Assembly (NCBI GenBank): GCA_016721845.1
Contig: JADKHK010000013.1
Span: 1,594,501 to 1,658,500, forward strand
Origin: Lysobacterales bacterium
Lineage (GTDB): Bacteria; Pseudomonadota; Gammaproteobacteria; Xanthomonadales; Ahniellaceae
Length of the DNA: 64,000 nucleotides
Reading direction: 5' to 3'
Within the stretch, counting starts at the first letter, position 1; every line of letters begins with the position of its first letter. This document shows positions 1-9,363 of this stretch, piece after piece. The translations under genes and the position numbers were made by a program. The notes beneath the pieces are model-generated. The model did no database searches, was not told where the DNA came from, and saw nothing but the letters and a program-made list of their open reading frames with translations.

Positions 1-580
1 GATGACCGAACTCGCCGTCGAATGCACCAACCATGCGCTGCAGATCTACGGTGGCCACGGCTACATCGCCGAGTGGGGCATGGAACAACTCGCCCGCGAC
101 GCCCGCATCACCACGATTTACGAAGGCACCACCGGCATCCAGGCGCTGGACCTGCTCGGCCGCAAGACGCTGCAGAGCCAGGGCGCCGGCCTCAAGCTGT
201 TCCTCACCGAAATCGCCGATTTCTGCGCCGCGAACGCCGGCAACGCCGATGTCGCCGAATTCATCCCGGTGCTGACCCAACTCGCGCAACAGTGGCAGGA
301 ACTCACGATCCACGTCGGCAAGGCGAGCATGGCCAACCCGGAAGAACTCGGCGCGGCCTCTGTCGACTACCTGTTTTACGCGGGCTACGTCTCGCTCGCG
401 TACTTCTCGGCCAGACTCGTGGCGCACGCTCGCCCGCACGGCGATGCCTTCCTGAAGAACAAGCTCGACACCGCGCGCTTCTATTTCACCCGCATCCTGC
501 CGCGTACCGGTGCGCATGCCCTTGCGATCCGCGCCGGCGCCGCAACGCTGATGGCGATGGACGAGGACGCGTTCGGGTGA
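1..580 (+). CDS. Acyl-CoA dehydrogenase, C-terminal part (5' end outside window)
   Basis: The 192 visible residues are the C-terminal end of a flavin-dependent acyl-CoA dehydrogenase, which oxidises acyl-CoA to trans-2-enoyl-CoA. The family's late catalytic-domain signature is visible (QIYGGHGYIAEWGMEQLARD followed by TTIYEGTTGIQALDLLGRK). It is followed by about 120 residues of the helical extension found in large FadE/DmdC-like enzymes. The open frame enters from the left edge, so the Met at base 2 is internal. The stop codon overlaps the GTG start of the next gene, suggesting translational coupling. Substrate chain length cannot be inferred from this fragment; 3-methylmercaptopropionyl-CoA dehydrogenases carry the same C-terminal domain. 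Confidence 0.9.
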   Translation, partial: MTELAVECTNHALQIYGGHGYIAEWGMEQLARDARITTIYEGTTGIQALDLLGRKTLQSQGAGLKLFLTEIADFCAANAGNADVAEFIPVLTQLAQQWQELTIHVGKASMANPEELGAASVDYLFYAGYVSLAYFSARLVAHARPHGDAFLKNKLDTARFYFTRILPRTGAHALAIRAGAATLMAMDEDAFG

Positions 581-1236
581 GACTGCACCCGGTGCTGGTC
601 GCGATGTTCGTCGCAACAGGCGCGATCGAGGCGGCAAGCTTCGATTGCACCAAGGCGACGACGGAAGTCGAGAAGCTGGTCTGCGCGGACGCTGCGCTGT
701 CGGCGCAGGACGACGCACTTGCGGCGACCTATCGCCAAGCTGCGTCGCTGACGACGCCGGGCGACACTGAGCCGAGGGCGTCGCAACGCGCCTGGTTGAA
801 GCAGCGCAACGCCTGCACCGAGGCCGAGTGCGTGGCGAATGCCTACCGAGCGCGCATCGCCGAACTCAACGATGCGATCGGGCAGGACCTGAACGCGGAG
901 GCCATCGCGGGCAGCTACACCCGTCGCGACCGCAACTACTCCGACGAAGGCGAGCCGTCCGAGATCACCGTGCGTGCCTTGCCCGACGGCCGGGTCACGA
1001 TCGAAGGCGAAGCGCTGTGGATCGGCAATGCCGACACCGGCAACGTCAATACCGGCACACTCGAAGGCGACCACGAACTGCGCGCCGGCGTCGTCGACTA
1101 TCGCGATGGCGACGACGAATGGTCCTGCGTGCTGACGTTGCGATTTGGCCGCGACAGCATCGACATCGACGAACCGCGACCCACCTGTGGCGGAAATCAC
1201 GTCCGCTTCGGTGGTCATTACCGAAAATCGCAGTGA
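577..1236 (+). CDS. LprI-like (DUF1311) secreted protein
   Basis: A 219-residue protein with a short hydrophobic N-terminus ending in AIEAAS, consistent with a signal peptide. After it comes the Cys-containing pattern of the lysozyme-inhibitor LprI family (FDCTKATTEVEKLVCAD, then a second Cys pair at NACTEAECVANAYRARI). The C-terminal half is a predicted beta-rich domain of unknown role with two more cysteines. The GTG start at 577 overlaps the upstream stop; an ATG at 604 would shorten the signal peptide. LprI proteins are periplasmic or lipid-anchored; lysozyme inhibition is known for some members only, so function here is inference. Confidence 0.75.
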   Translation: MRLHPVLVAMFVATGAIEAASFDCTKATTEVEKLVCADAALSAQDDALAATYRQAASLTTPGDTEPRASQRAWLKQRNACTEAECVANAYRARIAELNDAIGQDLNAEAIAGSYTRRDRNYSDEGEPSEITVRALPDGRVTIEGEALWIGNADTGNVNTGTLEGDHELRAGVVDYRDGDDEWSCVLTLRFGRDSIDIDEPRPTCGGNHVRFGGHYRKSQ

Positions 1237-1296
1237 TCTCGCAGCGCTGCGCGCTAGGATGGCCGCAGCGTTCGCCGACTCGAGCAGGCTCGCCCG

Positions 1297-2448
1297 ATGG
1301 ATCCAATCACCGCATTCGCGATTGCGACGTTGATGATGATGCTCAACGGCGCCGTACTCGGCCTGATCCATCGTGATCTGCCGGAGTCCCTGCGTCCGGC
1401 CGCGACCAGCTGGCGCTTCGGCACCCTGCTGATGGCCGGCGGTTGTGTCCTGCTCGCGGTCCAGCACGAACTGCCCGCCGGTTTCGTCTTGCCCGCAGCC
1501 AACGGCATGCTGTTTCTCGGCTTGACGGCCTATTGGCGCGCATTGCGCCAATTCGACGGCTGGCCGGACCACCCGTTGATCCTGCTGCCCTTCGTGCTGG
1601 GCACCGTGGGTGTCGCCTGGTTCGCGATCGTCGACCCGCGACTCGACCGCCGTGTCCTGATCAGCTCGATCGCCTGGACGATCATGTTCGTCTCCAGCGC
1701 GCATATCCTGTATGCCGGGCGCCGCCGCGACAACGCGATGAGTCGACGGGTCCTGTTCGTGATCTTCGTGACGCTGGCCCTGTTCATGCTGGTTCGCGCC
1801 GGCTACTTCGCGCTGAGCGCCGACCGGGTGACGGATATTCTCGACGGCCGCAGCTGGATGAACATGGCGACGCCGCTGATGGCGTCGGTGCTGCCGGTGG
1901 TCGGCACCACGGCCTTCCTGCTGATGTGTTCGGAGCGCATCCGGCGCCAGTGGGAGCATGCGGCCTCGACCGACGCACTGACCGGTCTCGCCAATCGGCG
2001 CACGCTCACCCGTGTCGGAGCGGAACGGCTGCAGCGGGCGCGGGCGCAGCGCGATCCGTTCGCGCTTGCCATCGTCGACATCGACCACTTCAAGTCGATT
2101 AACGATCGCTTCGGGCACGACATCGGCGACCTCGCGCTGCGCCACGTCGCCGACGCGCTCGCCAAGGCCGCGGCGGCATCGGCATTGCCCGGTCGCCAGG
2201 GCGGCGAGGAATTCGTGGTCCTGCTCGCTGCCGACCGCGATCAGGCGCAACAGCAAGCCGAACACCTGCGTGAAGCCGTGCGCAGCGCCCGCTTCCGTTC
2301 CGGCGAACAGGAAGTGGCCATCACCGTATCGATCGGCGTCACCAGCACGACCGCCAACGACGATTGCCTCGACGATCTCTTGCGCCGCGCCGATCAGGCA
2401 CTGTACGCGGCAAAATCCGGTGGCCGCGACTGCGTCGTGCTGGCCTGA
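1297..2448 (+). CDS. Membrane-bound diguanylate cyclase (GGDEF)
   Basis: A 383-residue protein. Residues 1 to about 205 contain roughly six hydrophobic membrane segments without a sensor family that I can name. The GGDEF domain runs from about residue 220 to the end, with DALTGLANRR at 226 and an intact GGEEF active site at 302-306. It should make cyclic di-GMP from two GTP on the cytoplasmic face. The RxxD product-inhibition site expected just before the active site is missing (residues read ASALPGRQ), so feedback inhibition is probably lost. It is separated from the previous gene by about 60 bases and converges on the aldehyde dehydrogenase gene with a 3-base gap. Confidence 0.92.
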   Translation: MDPITAFAIATLMMMLNGAVLGLIHRDLPESLRPAATSWRFGTLLMAGGCVLLAVQHELPAGFVLPAANGMLFLGLTAYWRALRQFDGWPDHPLILLPFVLGTVGVAWFAIVDPRLDRRVLISSIAWTIMFVSSAHILYAGRRRDNAMSRRVLFVIFVTLALFMLVRAGYFALSADRVTDILDGRSWMNMATPLMASVLPVVGTTAFLLMCSERIRRQWEHAASTDALTGLANRRTLTRVGAERLQRARAQRDPFALAIVDIDHFKSINDRFGHDIGDLALRHVADALAKAAAASALPGRQGGEEFVVLLAADRDQAQQQAEHLREAVRSARFRSGEQEVAITVSIGVTSTTANDDCLDDLLRRADQALYAAKSGGRDCVVLA

Positions 2449-2451
2449 AAC

Positions 2452-3813
2452 TCAGGCCACGTAGATCGTCTTGATGTTCATGAATTCGTGGATGCCGTGG
2501 CCGGCAAGTTCGCGGCCGAAGCCTGACGATTTGGTACCACCGAAGGGCAGGCGCACATCGCTGCGCACCAGTGCGTTGACGAAGACTGCACCGGCGGCGA
2601 TGCCACGGGCAACGCGCTCGCCGCGTTCGCGGTCGCGCGTCCAGACGCTGGCGCCGAGACCGAAGCTGGTGTCGTTGGCGACGCGTGCGGCGTCGGCTTC
2701 GTCGCGCACGCGCAGGATCGACGCGGCCGGGCCGAACAGTTCCTCGTGATAGGCCGGCATGCCCGGCGCGACATGATCGAGAATCGTCGCCGGATAGGCG
2801 GTCGGCAGCGGCAGCGGATCGCCGCCGCACAGCAGCTTCGCACCCGCGGTCACGCTGGCCTGCACCTGTCGATGCACGGCATCACGCAGATCGGCACGCG
2901 CCATCGGCGCGAGCGTGGTGGCATCGACGCTCGGGTCGCCGACGGCGAGCATCCGCGCGCTATCGACGAAGCGCTCGATGAACGCATCGGCCACGGCATC
3001 GACCACGATGAAACGCTTGGCCGCGATACAGGTCTGCCCGGCATTGCCGAAGCGCGAGGACAGCGCGATCGGCATCGCCGCGTCGAGGTCGGCATCGGCC
3101 AGCACCACGAAGGGATCGCTGCCGCCGAGCTCCATCACGCATTTCTTCAGGTGCGCACCCGCCGTCGCCGCGACCGAACGCCCGGCACGCTCGCTGCCGG
3201 TCAAGGTCACCGCCCGGATGCGCGCATCGGCGATCAGCGCCGCGGTTTGTGTGTTGTCGACATGCAGCGTCGCGAACACGCCCTCGGGCACGCCCGCCTC
3301 GCGCAGGACGCGTTCGATCACGTCGGCGCAACGCGGCACATTGGTCGCGTGTTTCAGCAACGCGACATTGCCGGCCATCAGCGCCGGTGCGAGGAAACGG
3401 AACACCTGCCAGATCGGGAAATTCCACGGCATCACGGCCAGCACGCAGCCGATCGGCTCGTAGCTGACGAAGCTGCGCTTCGCCTCGGTCGCGATCATGT
3501 CGTCATCGAGATACTGCGCGGCATGCGCTGCGTAGTACTCGCAGCACCCGGCCGATTTCTCGATCTCGGCCAGTGCTTCGCGACGCAGCTTGCCCATCTC
3601 CGCCGTGACGAAGCCGGCGATGGCTTCCCGGCCAGCCCGCAAGGCGCGCGCGACCGTGTTCAACACTGCAGCGCGCTCGTCCAGCGTCAGCCCCGACCAG
3701 GCCGGGAACGCACGCTCGGCCGCCGCCAGCTTCGCCTCGATGGCGGCGCCATCCATCATCGCGTAGCGATAGTCGACCTGCCCGGTCCAGGGATTCACGA
3801 TCTCGATGGTCAT
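2452..3813 (-). CDS. sad: Succinate-semialdehyde dehydrogenase (Sad/GabD-type)
   Basis: A 453-residue NAD(P)-dependent aldehyde dehydrogenase. It should oxidise succinate semialdehyde, the end product of putrescine and GABA breakdown, to succinate. Visible residues are the Asn of PWNFP (131), the general-base Glu in MELGG (228) and the catalytic Cys in GNAGQTC (262). Its length and the short N-terminus match the Sad/GabD1 subgroup rather than the longer GabD. It is the last gene of the minus-strand polyamine operon, four bases after potI. This context supports semialdehyde as substrate, although related enzymes also accept other short aldehydes. Confidence 0.88.
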   Translation of the reverse strand: MTIEIVNPWTGQVDYRYAMMDGAAIEAKLAAAERAFPAWSGLTLDERAAVLNTVARALRAGREAIAGFVTAEMGKLRREALAEIEKSAGCCEYYAAHAAQYLDDDMIATEAKRSFVSYEPIGCVLAVMPWNFPIWQVFRFLAPALMAGNVALLKHATNVPRCADVIERVLREAGVPEGVFATLHVDNTQTAALIADARIRAVTLTGSERAGRSVAATAGAHLKKCVMELGGSDPFVVLADADLDAAMPIALSSRFGNAGQTCIAAKRFIVVDAVADAFIERFVDSARMLAVGDPSVDATTLAPMARADLRDAVHRQVQASVTAGAKLLCGGDPLPLPTAYPATILDHVAPGMPAYHEELFGPAASILRVRDEADAARVANDTSFGLGASVWTRDRERGERVARGIAAGAVFVNALVRSDVRLPFGGTKSSGFGRELAGHGIHEFMNIKTIYVA

Positions 3814-3817
3814 GGAT

Positions 3818-4663
3818 TCAACCGCCCTGCTGGAGCGCCAGCTGCATGTCGCGCTGACGCTGACGTTCCTCGCGCGCCATCATCCACCAGCCAATGAAGG
3901 CGGCGACACTCACGATACCGATCAGCAACGTCGCCAGCGCATTGATTTTCGGACTCACGCCCATGCGCACGGACGAAAACACCTTCATCGGCAGGGTCGT
4001 CGACGACGGCCCGGAGACGAAGCTCGAAATCACCAGGTCATCCAGGGACAGCGTGAACGCGAGCAGCCAGCCCGAGGCCAGTGCCGGCGCGATGATCGGC
4101 AAGGTGATCAGGAAGAACACCTTGACCCGGTTCGCGCCGAGGTCCATCGCGGCTTCTTCGAGCGACTTGTCGAGTTCGCCCAGACGCGAGGAAATCACCA
4201 CAGTGACGAAGGCGACGCAGAAGGTCACGTGCGCGATCCAGATCGTCATCACGCCGCGCTCCTGGAACAGGCCGAAGTTCTCGCCCATGGCCACGAACAG
4301 CAGCAGGATCGACAGACCGGTGATCACTTCCGGCATCACCAGCGGTGCCGTCATCAGCGCCGAGAACAGCGATTTTCCTGGGAACTGCCGAAAGCGAGTC
4401 ATCACCATCGCCGCCATCGTGCCGAGCACGACCGAGGCACACGCGGTCATGAACGCGATTTCGAGACTGACCTTGGCGGCGTCGATCATCTGCTTGTCGC
4501 GGAACAGCTCGCCATACCACTTCAGCGAAAAGCCGGACCACACCGTCACCAGCCGATTCTCGTTGAACGAGTAGATGATCAGGATGAGCATCGGCAGGTA
4601 CAGGAACGCGAACCCGAGCAGCAGCGTCGAACGCGTGAACCACGAGGTCTTCGCAACACTCAT
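3818..4663 (-). CDS. potI: Putrescine/spermidine ABC transporter permease PotI
   Basis: A 281-residue inner-membrane permease with about six transmembrane segments. It carries the EAA loop typical of binding-protein-dependent importers (EEAAMDLGANRVKVFFLITLP region). It pairs with PotH to form the channel driven by PotG. The ATG overlaps the potH stop as ATGA, so translation is likely coupled. The C-terminus is charged (EERQRQRD). Order potF-G-H-I matches the E. coli putrescine importer. Confidence 0.93.
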   Translation of the reverse strand: MSVAKTSWFTRSTLLLGFAFLYLPMLILIIYSFNENRLVTVWSGFSLKWYGELFRDKQMIDAAKVSLEIAFMTACASVVLGTMAAMVMTRFRQFPGKSLFSALMTAPLVMPEVITGLSILLLFVAMGENFGLFQERGVMTIWIAHVTFCVAFVTVVISSRLGELDKSLEEAAMDLGANRVKVFFLITLPIIAPALASGWLLAFTLSLDDLVISSFVSGPSSTTLPMKVFSSVRMGVSPKINALATLLIGIVSVAAFIGWWMMAREERQRQRDMQLALQQGG

Positions 4664-5568
4664 GTCAGCCGTCCTTCCAGTTCCTTCGACTGGTAGTGGT
4701 GGAAGATCATGATCGGCACGATCAGCAGCACCAGCATGACGATCGCCACCGCCGAGGCCACCGGCCAGTCGCGGTTGTTGAAGAATTCCTGCCAGAGCAC
4801 GCGCCCGATCATCAGGGTGTCGGCGCCGCCCATGAGTTCTGGAATGACGAACTCGCCGACCACCGGGATCATCACCAGCATCGAGCCGGCGATGATGCCG
4901 GCCTTGGACAGCGGCAAGGTGATCTTCAGGAAGGCCTGCCATGGCCGGCAGCCCAGGTCGTAAGCCGCTTCGAGCAGGCGATGATCGTGCTTCACCAGAT
5001 TCGTGTAGAGCGGCAGGATCATGAACGGCAGGTAGGCATAGACGATGCCGATGTAGACCGCGACGGGCGTGTGCAGGATCTTCAGCGGCTCGTCGATCAC
5101 GCCCAGCCACATCAGGAAGTTGTTGAGCAGGCCGTTGTTCTTGAGGATGCCGATCCAGGCATAGATGCGGATCAGGAACGACGTCCATGACGGCAGCACG
5201 ACCAGCATCAGTGCCGTATTGCGCGACGCGGTCGGCAGGCGCGAGATCGCGTAGGCGATCGGATAGCCGACCAGCAGGCAGAAGAAGGTCGCAACGACGG
5301 CGATCTTCAGCGAGCTCAAATAGGCATTGATGTAGAGCGAGTCGCGCAGCAGAAACAGGTAGTTCGCGATGTTGAACTTGACCGTCAGCGTGTCGCTGGC
5401 CCAGCTGGTCAGGCTGGTGTAGGGCGGCATGGCGATCTGGATGTTCGCGAAACTGATCTTCAGCGCGATCGCGAACGGCACCGCGAAAAACAGCAGCATC
5501 CAGAAATACGGCGGCGCGATCACCGCCCACTTGCCATCCGGCAGGTAGCGTCGCAGGCGGGCCATCAT
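4660..5568 (-). CDS. potH: Putrescine/spermidine ABC transporter permease PotH
   Basis: A 302-residue membrane permease. A first transmembrane segment near residues 16-36 is followed by a large periplasmic loop and then five more segments. The EAA loop is visible as LEAAYDLGCRPWQAFLKITL. It heterodimerises with PotI and docks the ATPase PotG. Its first ATG overlaps the potG stop (ATGA) and its stop overlaps the potI start in the same way. A second in-frame ATG follows immediately, so the start is uncertain by one codon. Confidence 0.94.
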   Translation of the reverse strand: MMARLRRYLPDGKWAVIAPPYFWMLLFFAVPFAIALKISFANIQIAMPPYTSLTSWASDTLTVKFNIANYLFLLRDSLYINAYLSSLKIAVVATFFCLLVGYPIAYAISRLPTASRNTALMLVVLPSWTSFLIRIYAWIGILKNNGLLNNFLMWLGVIDEPLKILHTPVAVYIGIVYAYLPFMILPLYTNLVKHDHRLLEAAYDLGCRPWQAFLKITLPLSKAGIIAGSMLVMIPVVGEFVIPELMGGADTLMIGRVLWQEFFNNRDWPVASAVAIVMLVLLIVPIMIFHHYQSKELEGRLT

Positions 5569-6713
5569 GAGGTCAGCACCACGCCGGCGTTCTCGCCCCA
5601 GCTCAGCCACACCGGATCGTTCCAGGTGAAGCGTTCGGAGGCCCAGCGCTTCGCATTCATGAAATGCACGAGCAGCTTCTTTCCGGTGGCGAGGCGCACG
5701 TGATAGACCGAGTGCGTGCCGAAGTAGGCGATGTCCTCGATCGTGCCGCGCGCCTTGTTGCGTTCCTGTGCCGGCTCGTCTTTCTCGATCTTGATCTTCT
5801 CCGGGCGCAGCGCATAGGCCACCGCCTGACCTTCGAAGCCGGTCACGCCGTGGCCGACGAAAATCGCATTTTCGAGCACATCGCTGCGGATGGTGACGTG
5901 GTCCTTCTCGTCGTCCTCGATCGTGCCTTCGATCAGATTCACCGAACCGATGAACTGCGCGACGAACTTCGACGCTGGCTGTTCGTAGATTTCGTCCGGC
6001 GTCCCGATCTGGCGGATCTTGCCGGCATCCATGATCGCGATGCGCGTCGCCATCGTCATCGCCTCTTCCTGGTCGTGCGTGACCATCACGCAGGTGACGC
6101 CGAGACGCTCGATGATGTTCACCAGTTCGAGCTGCATCTGGGAACGCAGCTTCTTGTCGAGCGCACCCATCGGCTCGTCCAGCAGCAGCAGTTTCGGACT
6201 CAACGCCAGCGAACGCGCCAGCGCCACGCGCTGCTGCTGGCCGCCGGACAGCTGATGCGGCTTGCGCTTCGCGAACTTGCTCATCTGCACCAGGTTCAGC
6301 ATTTCGTCGACGCGCGTCTTGATCCGGTCTTTCGAGTGGCCGGCCATCTTCAGACCGAAGCCGATGTTCTGTTCGACGGTCATGTGCGGAAACAGCGCAT
6401 AACTCTGGAACATCATGTTGATCGGGCGATCGAAGGGCGCCAATTCGACGATGCTGCTGCCATCGAGATCGATCTTGCCGTAGGTCGGTTTCTCGAAGCC
6501 CGCAAGGCAACGCAACAGGGTCGACTTGCCGCAGCCGGAGGCACCGAGGAGGGCAAAGATCTCGCCCTGGCGGATGGTCAGGCTGACGTCGTCGACGGCA
6601 CGGAAGCCGTCGTATTCCTTGGTCAGGTCGTCGATGCGAACGTAGTCTTCGCGCAGCGGCTCGGCTTTCGCACTGGCGGTCGAAGCGGCGACGGATGTTG
6701 CGGTGGCAGCCAT
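5565..6713 (-). CDS. potG: Polyamine ABC transporter ATPase PotG
   Basis: A 382-residue cytoplasmic ATPase that powers PotHI. Visible motifs are Walker A GASGCGKST (57-65), the ABC signature LSGGQ (155-159), Walker B LLLLDE (175-180) and the switch His of VTHDQEEAM (213). The last 120 residues form the TOBE/MOP-like regulatory domain usual in spermidine/putrescine transporters. An Ala-rich N-terminal extension of about 20 residues precedes the domain. A strong hairpin with a T-rich tail lies just upstream, between it and potF, so the level of PotGHI may be lower than that of PotF. Confidence 0.94.
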   Translation of the reverse strand: MAATATSVAASTASAKAEPLREDYVRIDDLTKEYDGFRAVDDVSLTIRQGEIFALLGASGCGKSTLLRCLAGFEKPTYGKIDLDGSSIVELAPFDRPINMMFQSYALFPHMTVEQNIGFGLKMAGHSKDRIKTRVDEMLNLVQMSKFAKRKPHQLSGGQQQRVALARSLALSPKLLLLDEPMGALDKKLRSQMQLELVNIIERLGVTCVMVTHDQEEAMTMATRIAIMDAGKIRQIGTPDEIYEQPASKFVAQFIGSVNLIEGTIEDDEKDHVTIRSDVLENAIFVGHGVTGFEGQAVAYALRPEKIKIEKDEPAQERNKARGTIEDIAYFGTHSVYHVRLATGKKLLVHFMNAKRWASERFTWNDPVWLSWGENAGVVLTS

Positions 6714-6734
6714 GCACTCTCCCCAAAGAAAGAA

Positions 6735-6756
6735 CCCCTCGCCGTCGGGCGAGGGG
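6735..6756 (-). terminator. Intra-operon hairpin, partial rho-independent terminator
   Basis: A perfect 9-bp stem (CCCCTCGCC with GGCGAGGGG) and a 4-base loop lie between potF and potG. On the minus strand it is followed by a T-rich run (TTCTTTCTTT). This is the arrangement expected for a leaky terminator after the binding-protein gene, letting the abundant PotF be made in excess of the membrane parts. Confidence 0.7.
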
Positions 6757-6765
6757 TCCGGAGGC

Positions 6766-7908
6766 TTACTGACCCGTTTTCAGGGTCGTCCAGTGGCGGT
6801 TGAACAGACGGTCCACTTCCGGCGGCAGCACCGCCAGCGTGAACAGCTTGCCCATCACTTCTTCGCTCGGATAAACACCCGGATTGCTGCGCACCGACTC
6901 ATCGATCAGCGGCAACGAGGGCGCCACGCCGTTGGCGTAGGACACGTAGTTCGAGATTCCCGCCATCACTTCCGGGCGCATCAGGTAATCGATGAACTTG
7001 TAGGCATTGCCGGGATGCTTGGCGTCCTTCGGGATGGCCATCATGTCAAACCAGACCGGCGCGCCTTCCTTCGGGATCGAATACGCGATCTCGACGCCCT
7101 TCGCGGCCTCTGCAGCGCGGTCACGGGCCTGGAAGATATCGCCCGACCAGCCGATCGCGACGCAGATGTCGCCATTCGCGAGGTCGTTGATGTACTGCGA
7201 GGAGGGGAAGTAGGTGATGTGCGGCCGCAGCTGCTGGAGGCGATCGACCGCCTTCTGGATCACCGCTTCATCGAAGCTGTTCGGTTCTTCGCCGAGATAC
7301 TTCAGCACCGGCGGAATCATCTCGGATGGCGTATCGAGCAGGGCAACGCCACAGGCCGAGAGCTTCTTCAGATTCTCCGGCTCGAAGACCATCGCCCAAG
7401 TGTCAACCGGCGCATTCTCGCCCAGGATTTCCTTGACCTTGGCGACGTTGTAGCCGATGCCGGTGGTGCCCCACAGATAGGGCACGCTGTAGCTGTTGCC
7501 TTCATCCAGCTGGGCGATGGTGCCCATCAGCTTCGGGTCGAGATTGCCGTAGTTCGCGATCTTCGACTTGTCGATCGGCTGGAATACGCCGGCCTGGACC
7601 TGACGCGCGAGGAAGGACAACGACGGCACGACGATGTCGTATCCGGTATTGCCGGTGACGAGCTTGGTTTCGAGAATTTCGTTGCTGTCGAACACGTCAT
7701 AGGTGACCTTGATGCCGGTCTCCTTCTCGAAATTCGCGATCGTGTCCTCGGCGATGTAGTCGGACCAGTTGTAGATGTTCAGGACCTTTTCCTCGGCCGC
7801 CGGCTGCGCGGGCGTGGTGGCGGTCGTCGCGGCGTTGTCCGCGGGCTTGTCGCCACCACAACCGGCGAGCGCGCCGGCGATCAGGATGCCGAGCCAATGC
7901 TTCTTCAT
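6766..7908 (-). CDS. potF: Putrescine-binding lipoprotein PotF
   Basis: A 380-residue periplasmic polyamine-binding protein. The signal peptide ends in a lipobox (ALAGC, Cys 17), so unlike E. coli PotF it should be tethered to a membrane. After an Ala/Thr-rich linker, the mature part starts with VLNIYNWSDYIAEDT, the family's N-terminal signature. The ATG at 7908 is preceded by GGAGG at good spacing, which decides against longer starts. It follows spuC in the operon by 65 bases and delivers polyamines to PotGHI. Confidence 0.93.
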   Translation of the reverse strand: MKKHWLGILIAGALAGCGGDKPADNAATTATTPAQPAAEEKVLNIYNWSDYIAEDTIANFEKETGIKVTYDVFDSNEILETKLVTGNTGYDIVVPSLSFLARQVQAGVFQPIDKSKIANYGNLDPKLMGTIAQLDEGNSYSVPYLWGTTGIGYNVAKVKEILGENAPVDTWAMVFEPENLKKLSACGVALLDTPSEMIPPVLKYLGEEPNSFDEAVIQKAVDRLQQLRPHITYFPSSQYINDLANGDICVAIGWSGDIFQARDRAAEAAKGVEIAYSIPKEGAPVWFDMMAIPKDAKHPGNAYKFIDYLMRPEVMAGISNYVSYANGVAPSLPLIDESVRSNPGVYPSEEVMGKLFTLAVLPPEVDRLFNRHWTTLKTGQ

Positions 7909-7973
7909 CTGCGATTCCTCCAAGTGAATGACCGAATCCGGGTCGGCCCGATGATACATAGCCATGGCCGCGG

Positions 7974-9350
7974 TCAGACCGCGGTCGCGACGCCCAATGC
8001 CTCGGCGGTGTGATTCAGCGCACGCCACGTCTTCTCGAACAACTCGTCGACCTGCGCCTTGGTGATCACCAGTGGCGGCGACAGCAGCATCGCATCATAG
8101 GTCGCGCGCAGGATCAGGCCTTCCTTGAGCGCGAAGTCACGGCAGATCACGCCGACCTTGCCACGCTCGCTGAAGAACTTGCGCTGCGACTTGTCCGGCA
8201 CCAGTTCCAGCGCGCCGACCAGTCCGGCAATGCGTGCCTCGCCGACCAGCGCATGGGTGCCGAGTTCGGCCCAGCGGCTCGCGAGATAGGGCGCGATCTC
8301 GTGCTTCGCGGTCTCGACGATCTTCTCGTCCTGCAACAAGCGAATGTTCTCGAGCGCCACCGCCGCGCAGACCGGGTGCCCGGAATAGGTATAGCCGTGC
8401 GCGAGCTCGCCACCCTTCTCGGCCAACACCTTGGCGACGCGATCGTTGAACATCACCGCGCCGATCGGGATATAGCCGGAACTCAGGCCTTTCGCGATCG
8501 GCATGATGTCGGCCTGGAAGCCGAAATATTGCTGGCCGAACCATTCGCCGGTGCGGCCGAAACCGCAAATCACTTCGTCCGCGATCAGCAGCACGTCGTA
8601 CTTGCGGCAGATGCGCTCGATCTCGGGCCAATACGTCATCGGCGGAATGTAGACGCCGATCGCGCCCATGATCGGCTCGCCGATGAAGGCGGCGACGCGC
8701 TCCGGCCCGAGTTCAAGGATCTTGGCTTCGAGACGGCGTGCGGCAACGCGTCCGTATTCGTCGGGCGACAGGTCGCCGCCGTCGATGAAGAAGAACGGTT
8801 CGTCGATGTGCTGGATGTCGGGAATCGGCAAGCCACCCTGCTTGTGCATGCCCTTCATGCCGCCGAGGCTGGCGCCCGCAACCGTGCTGCCGTGATACCC
8901 GTTGTGGCGTCCAATGATGATGTTCTTCTGCGGCTGGTCCTGCACCGCCCAGAAGTGCCGCACCATGCGCAGGATGGTGTCGTTCGCTTCCGAACCCGAG
9001 TTGGTGAAGAAGGCGTGGTTCAAGTCGCCCGGAGACAGCTCGGCGAGCTTGGCGGCGAGGCGCACGGTCGGCTCGGTCGTGCACATGAAGAAGCTGTTGT
9101 AGTAGGCGAGCTGCTCCATCTGCTTTGCCGCCGCGGCACCGAGCTCCTTGCGCCCATAACCGACATTCACGCACCACAGCCCCGCAAACGCATCGAGCAA
9201 CTTGTTGCCCTCGGCATCCCAGACATAACAACCCTCGCCCTTGGTCAGGATGCGGGTGCCGCGCTTGGCCAAGGCCGCGTTGTCGTTGAATGGATGCAGG
9301 TGGTAGGCGGCATCGAGCTGCTGCAGCTCGCGGATGTTCGGAAGATTCAT
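7974..9350 (-). CDS. spuC: Putrescine--pyruvate aminotransferase SpuC
   Basis: A 458-residue class III PLP aminotransferase. It transfers the amino group of putrescine to pyruvate, giving 4-aminobutanal and alanine. The PLP-anchoring Lys is in IAKGLSSGYIP (287), with Asp 258 contacting the pyridine ring and the substrate-loop TNSGSEAND near 116-124. Similarity to the Pseudomonas SpuC/diamine transaminase group is recognisable over the full length. The ATG at 9350 has GGAG five bases upstream; an in-frame ATG at 9371 lacks this. It provides the gamma-glutamyl-independent branch of putrescine breakdown in this operon. Confidence 0.9.
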   Translation of the reverse strand: MNLPNIRELQQLDAAYHLHPFNDNAALAKRGTRILTKGEGCYVWDAEGNKLLDAFAGLWCVNVGYGRKELGAAAAKQMEQLAYYNSFFMCTTEPTVRLAAKLAELSPGDLNHAFFTNSGSEANDTILRMVRHFWAVQDQPQKNIIIGRHNGYHGSTVAGASLGGMKGMHKQGGLPIPDIQHIDEPFFFIDGGDLSPDEYGRVAARRLEAKILELGPERVAAFIGEPIMGAIGVYIPPMTYWPEIERICRKYDVLLIADEVICGFGRTGEWFGQQYFGFQADIMPIAKGLSSGYIPIGAVMFNDRVAKVLAEKGGELAHGYTYSGHPVCAAVALENIRLLQDEKIVETAKHEIAPYLASRWAELGTHALVGEARIAGLVGALELVPDKSQRKFFSERGKVGVICRDFALKEGLILRATYDAMLLSPPLVITKAQVDELFEKTWRALNHTAEALGVATAV

Positions 9351-9363
9351 GGGCACTCCGGAT

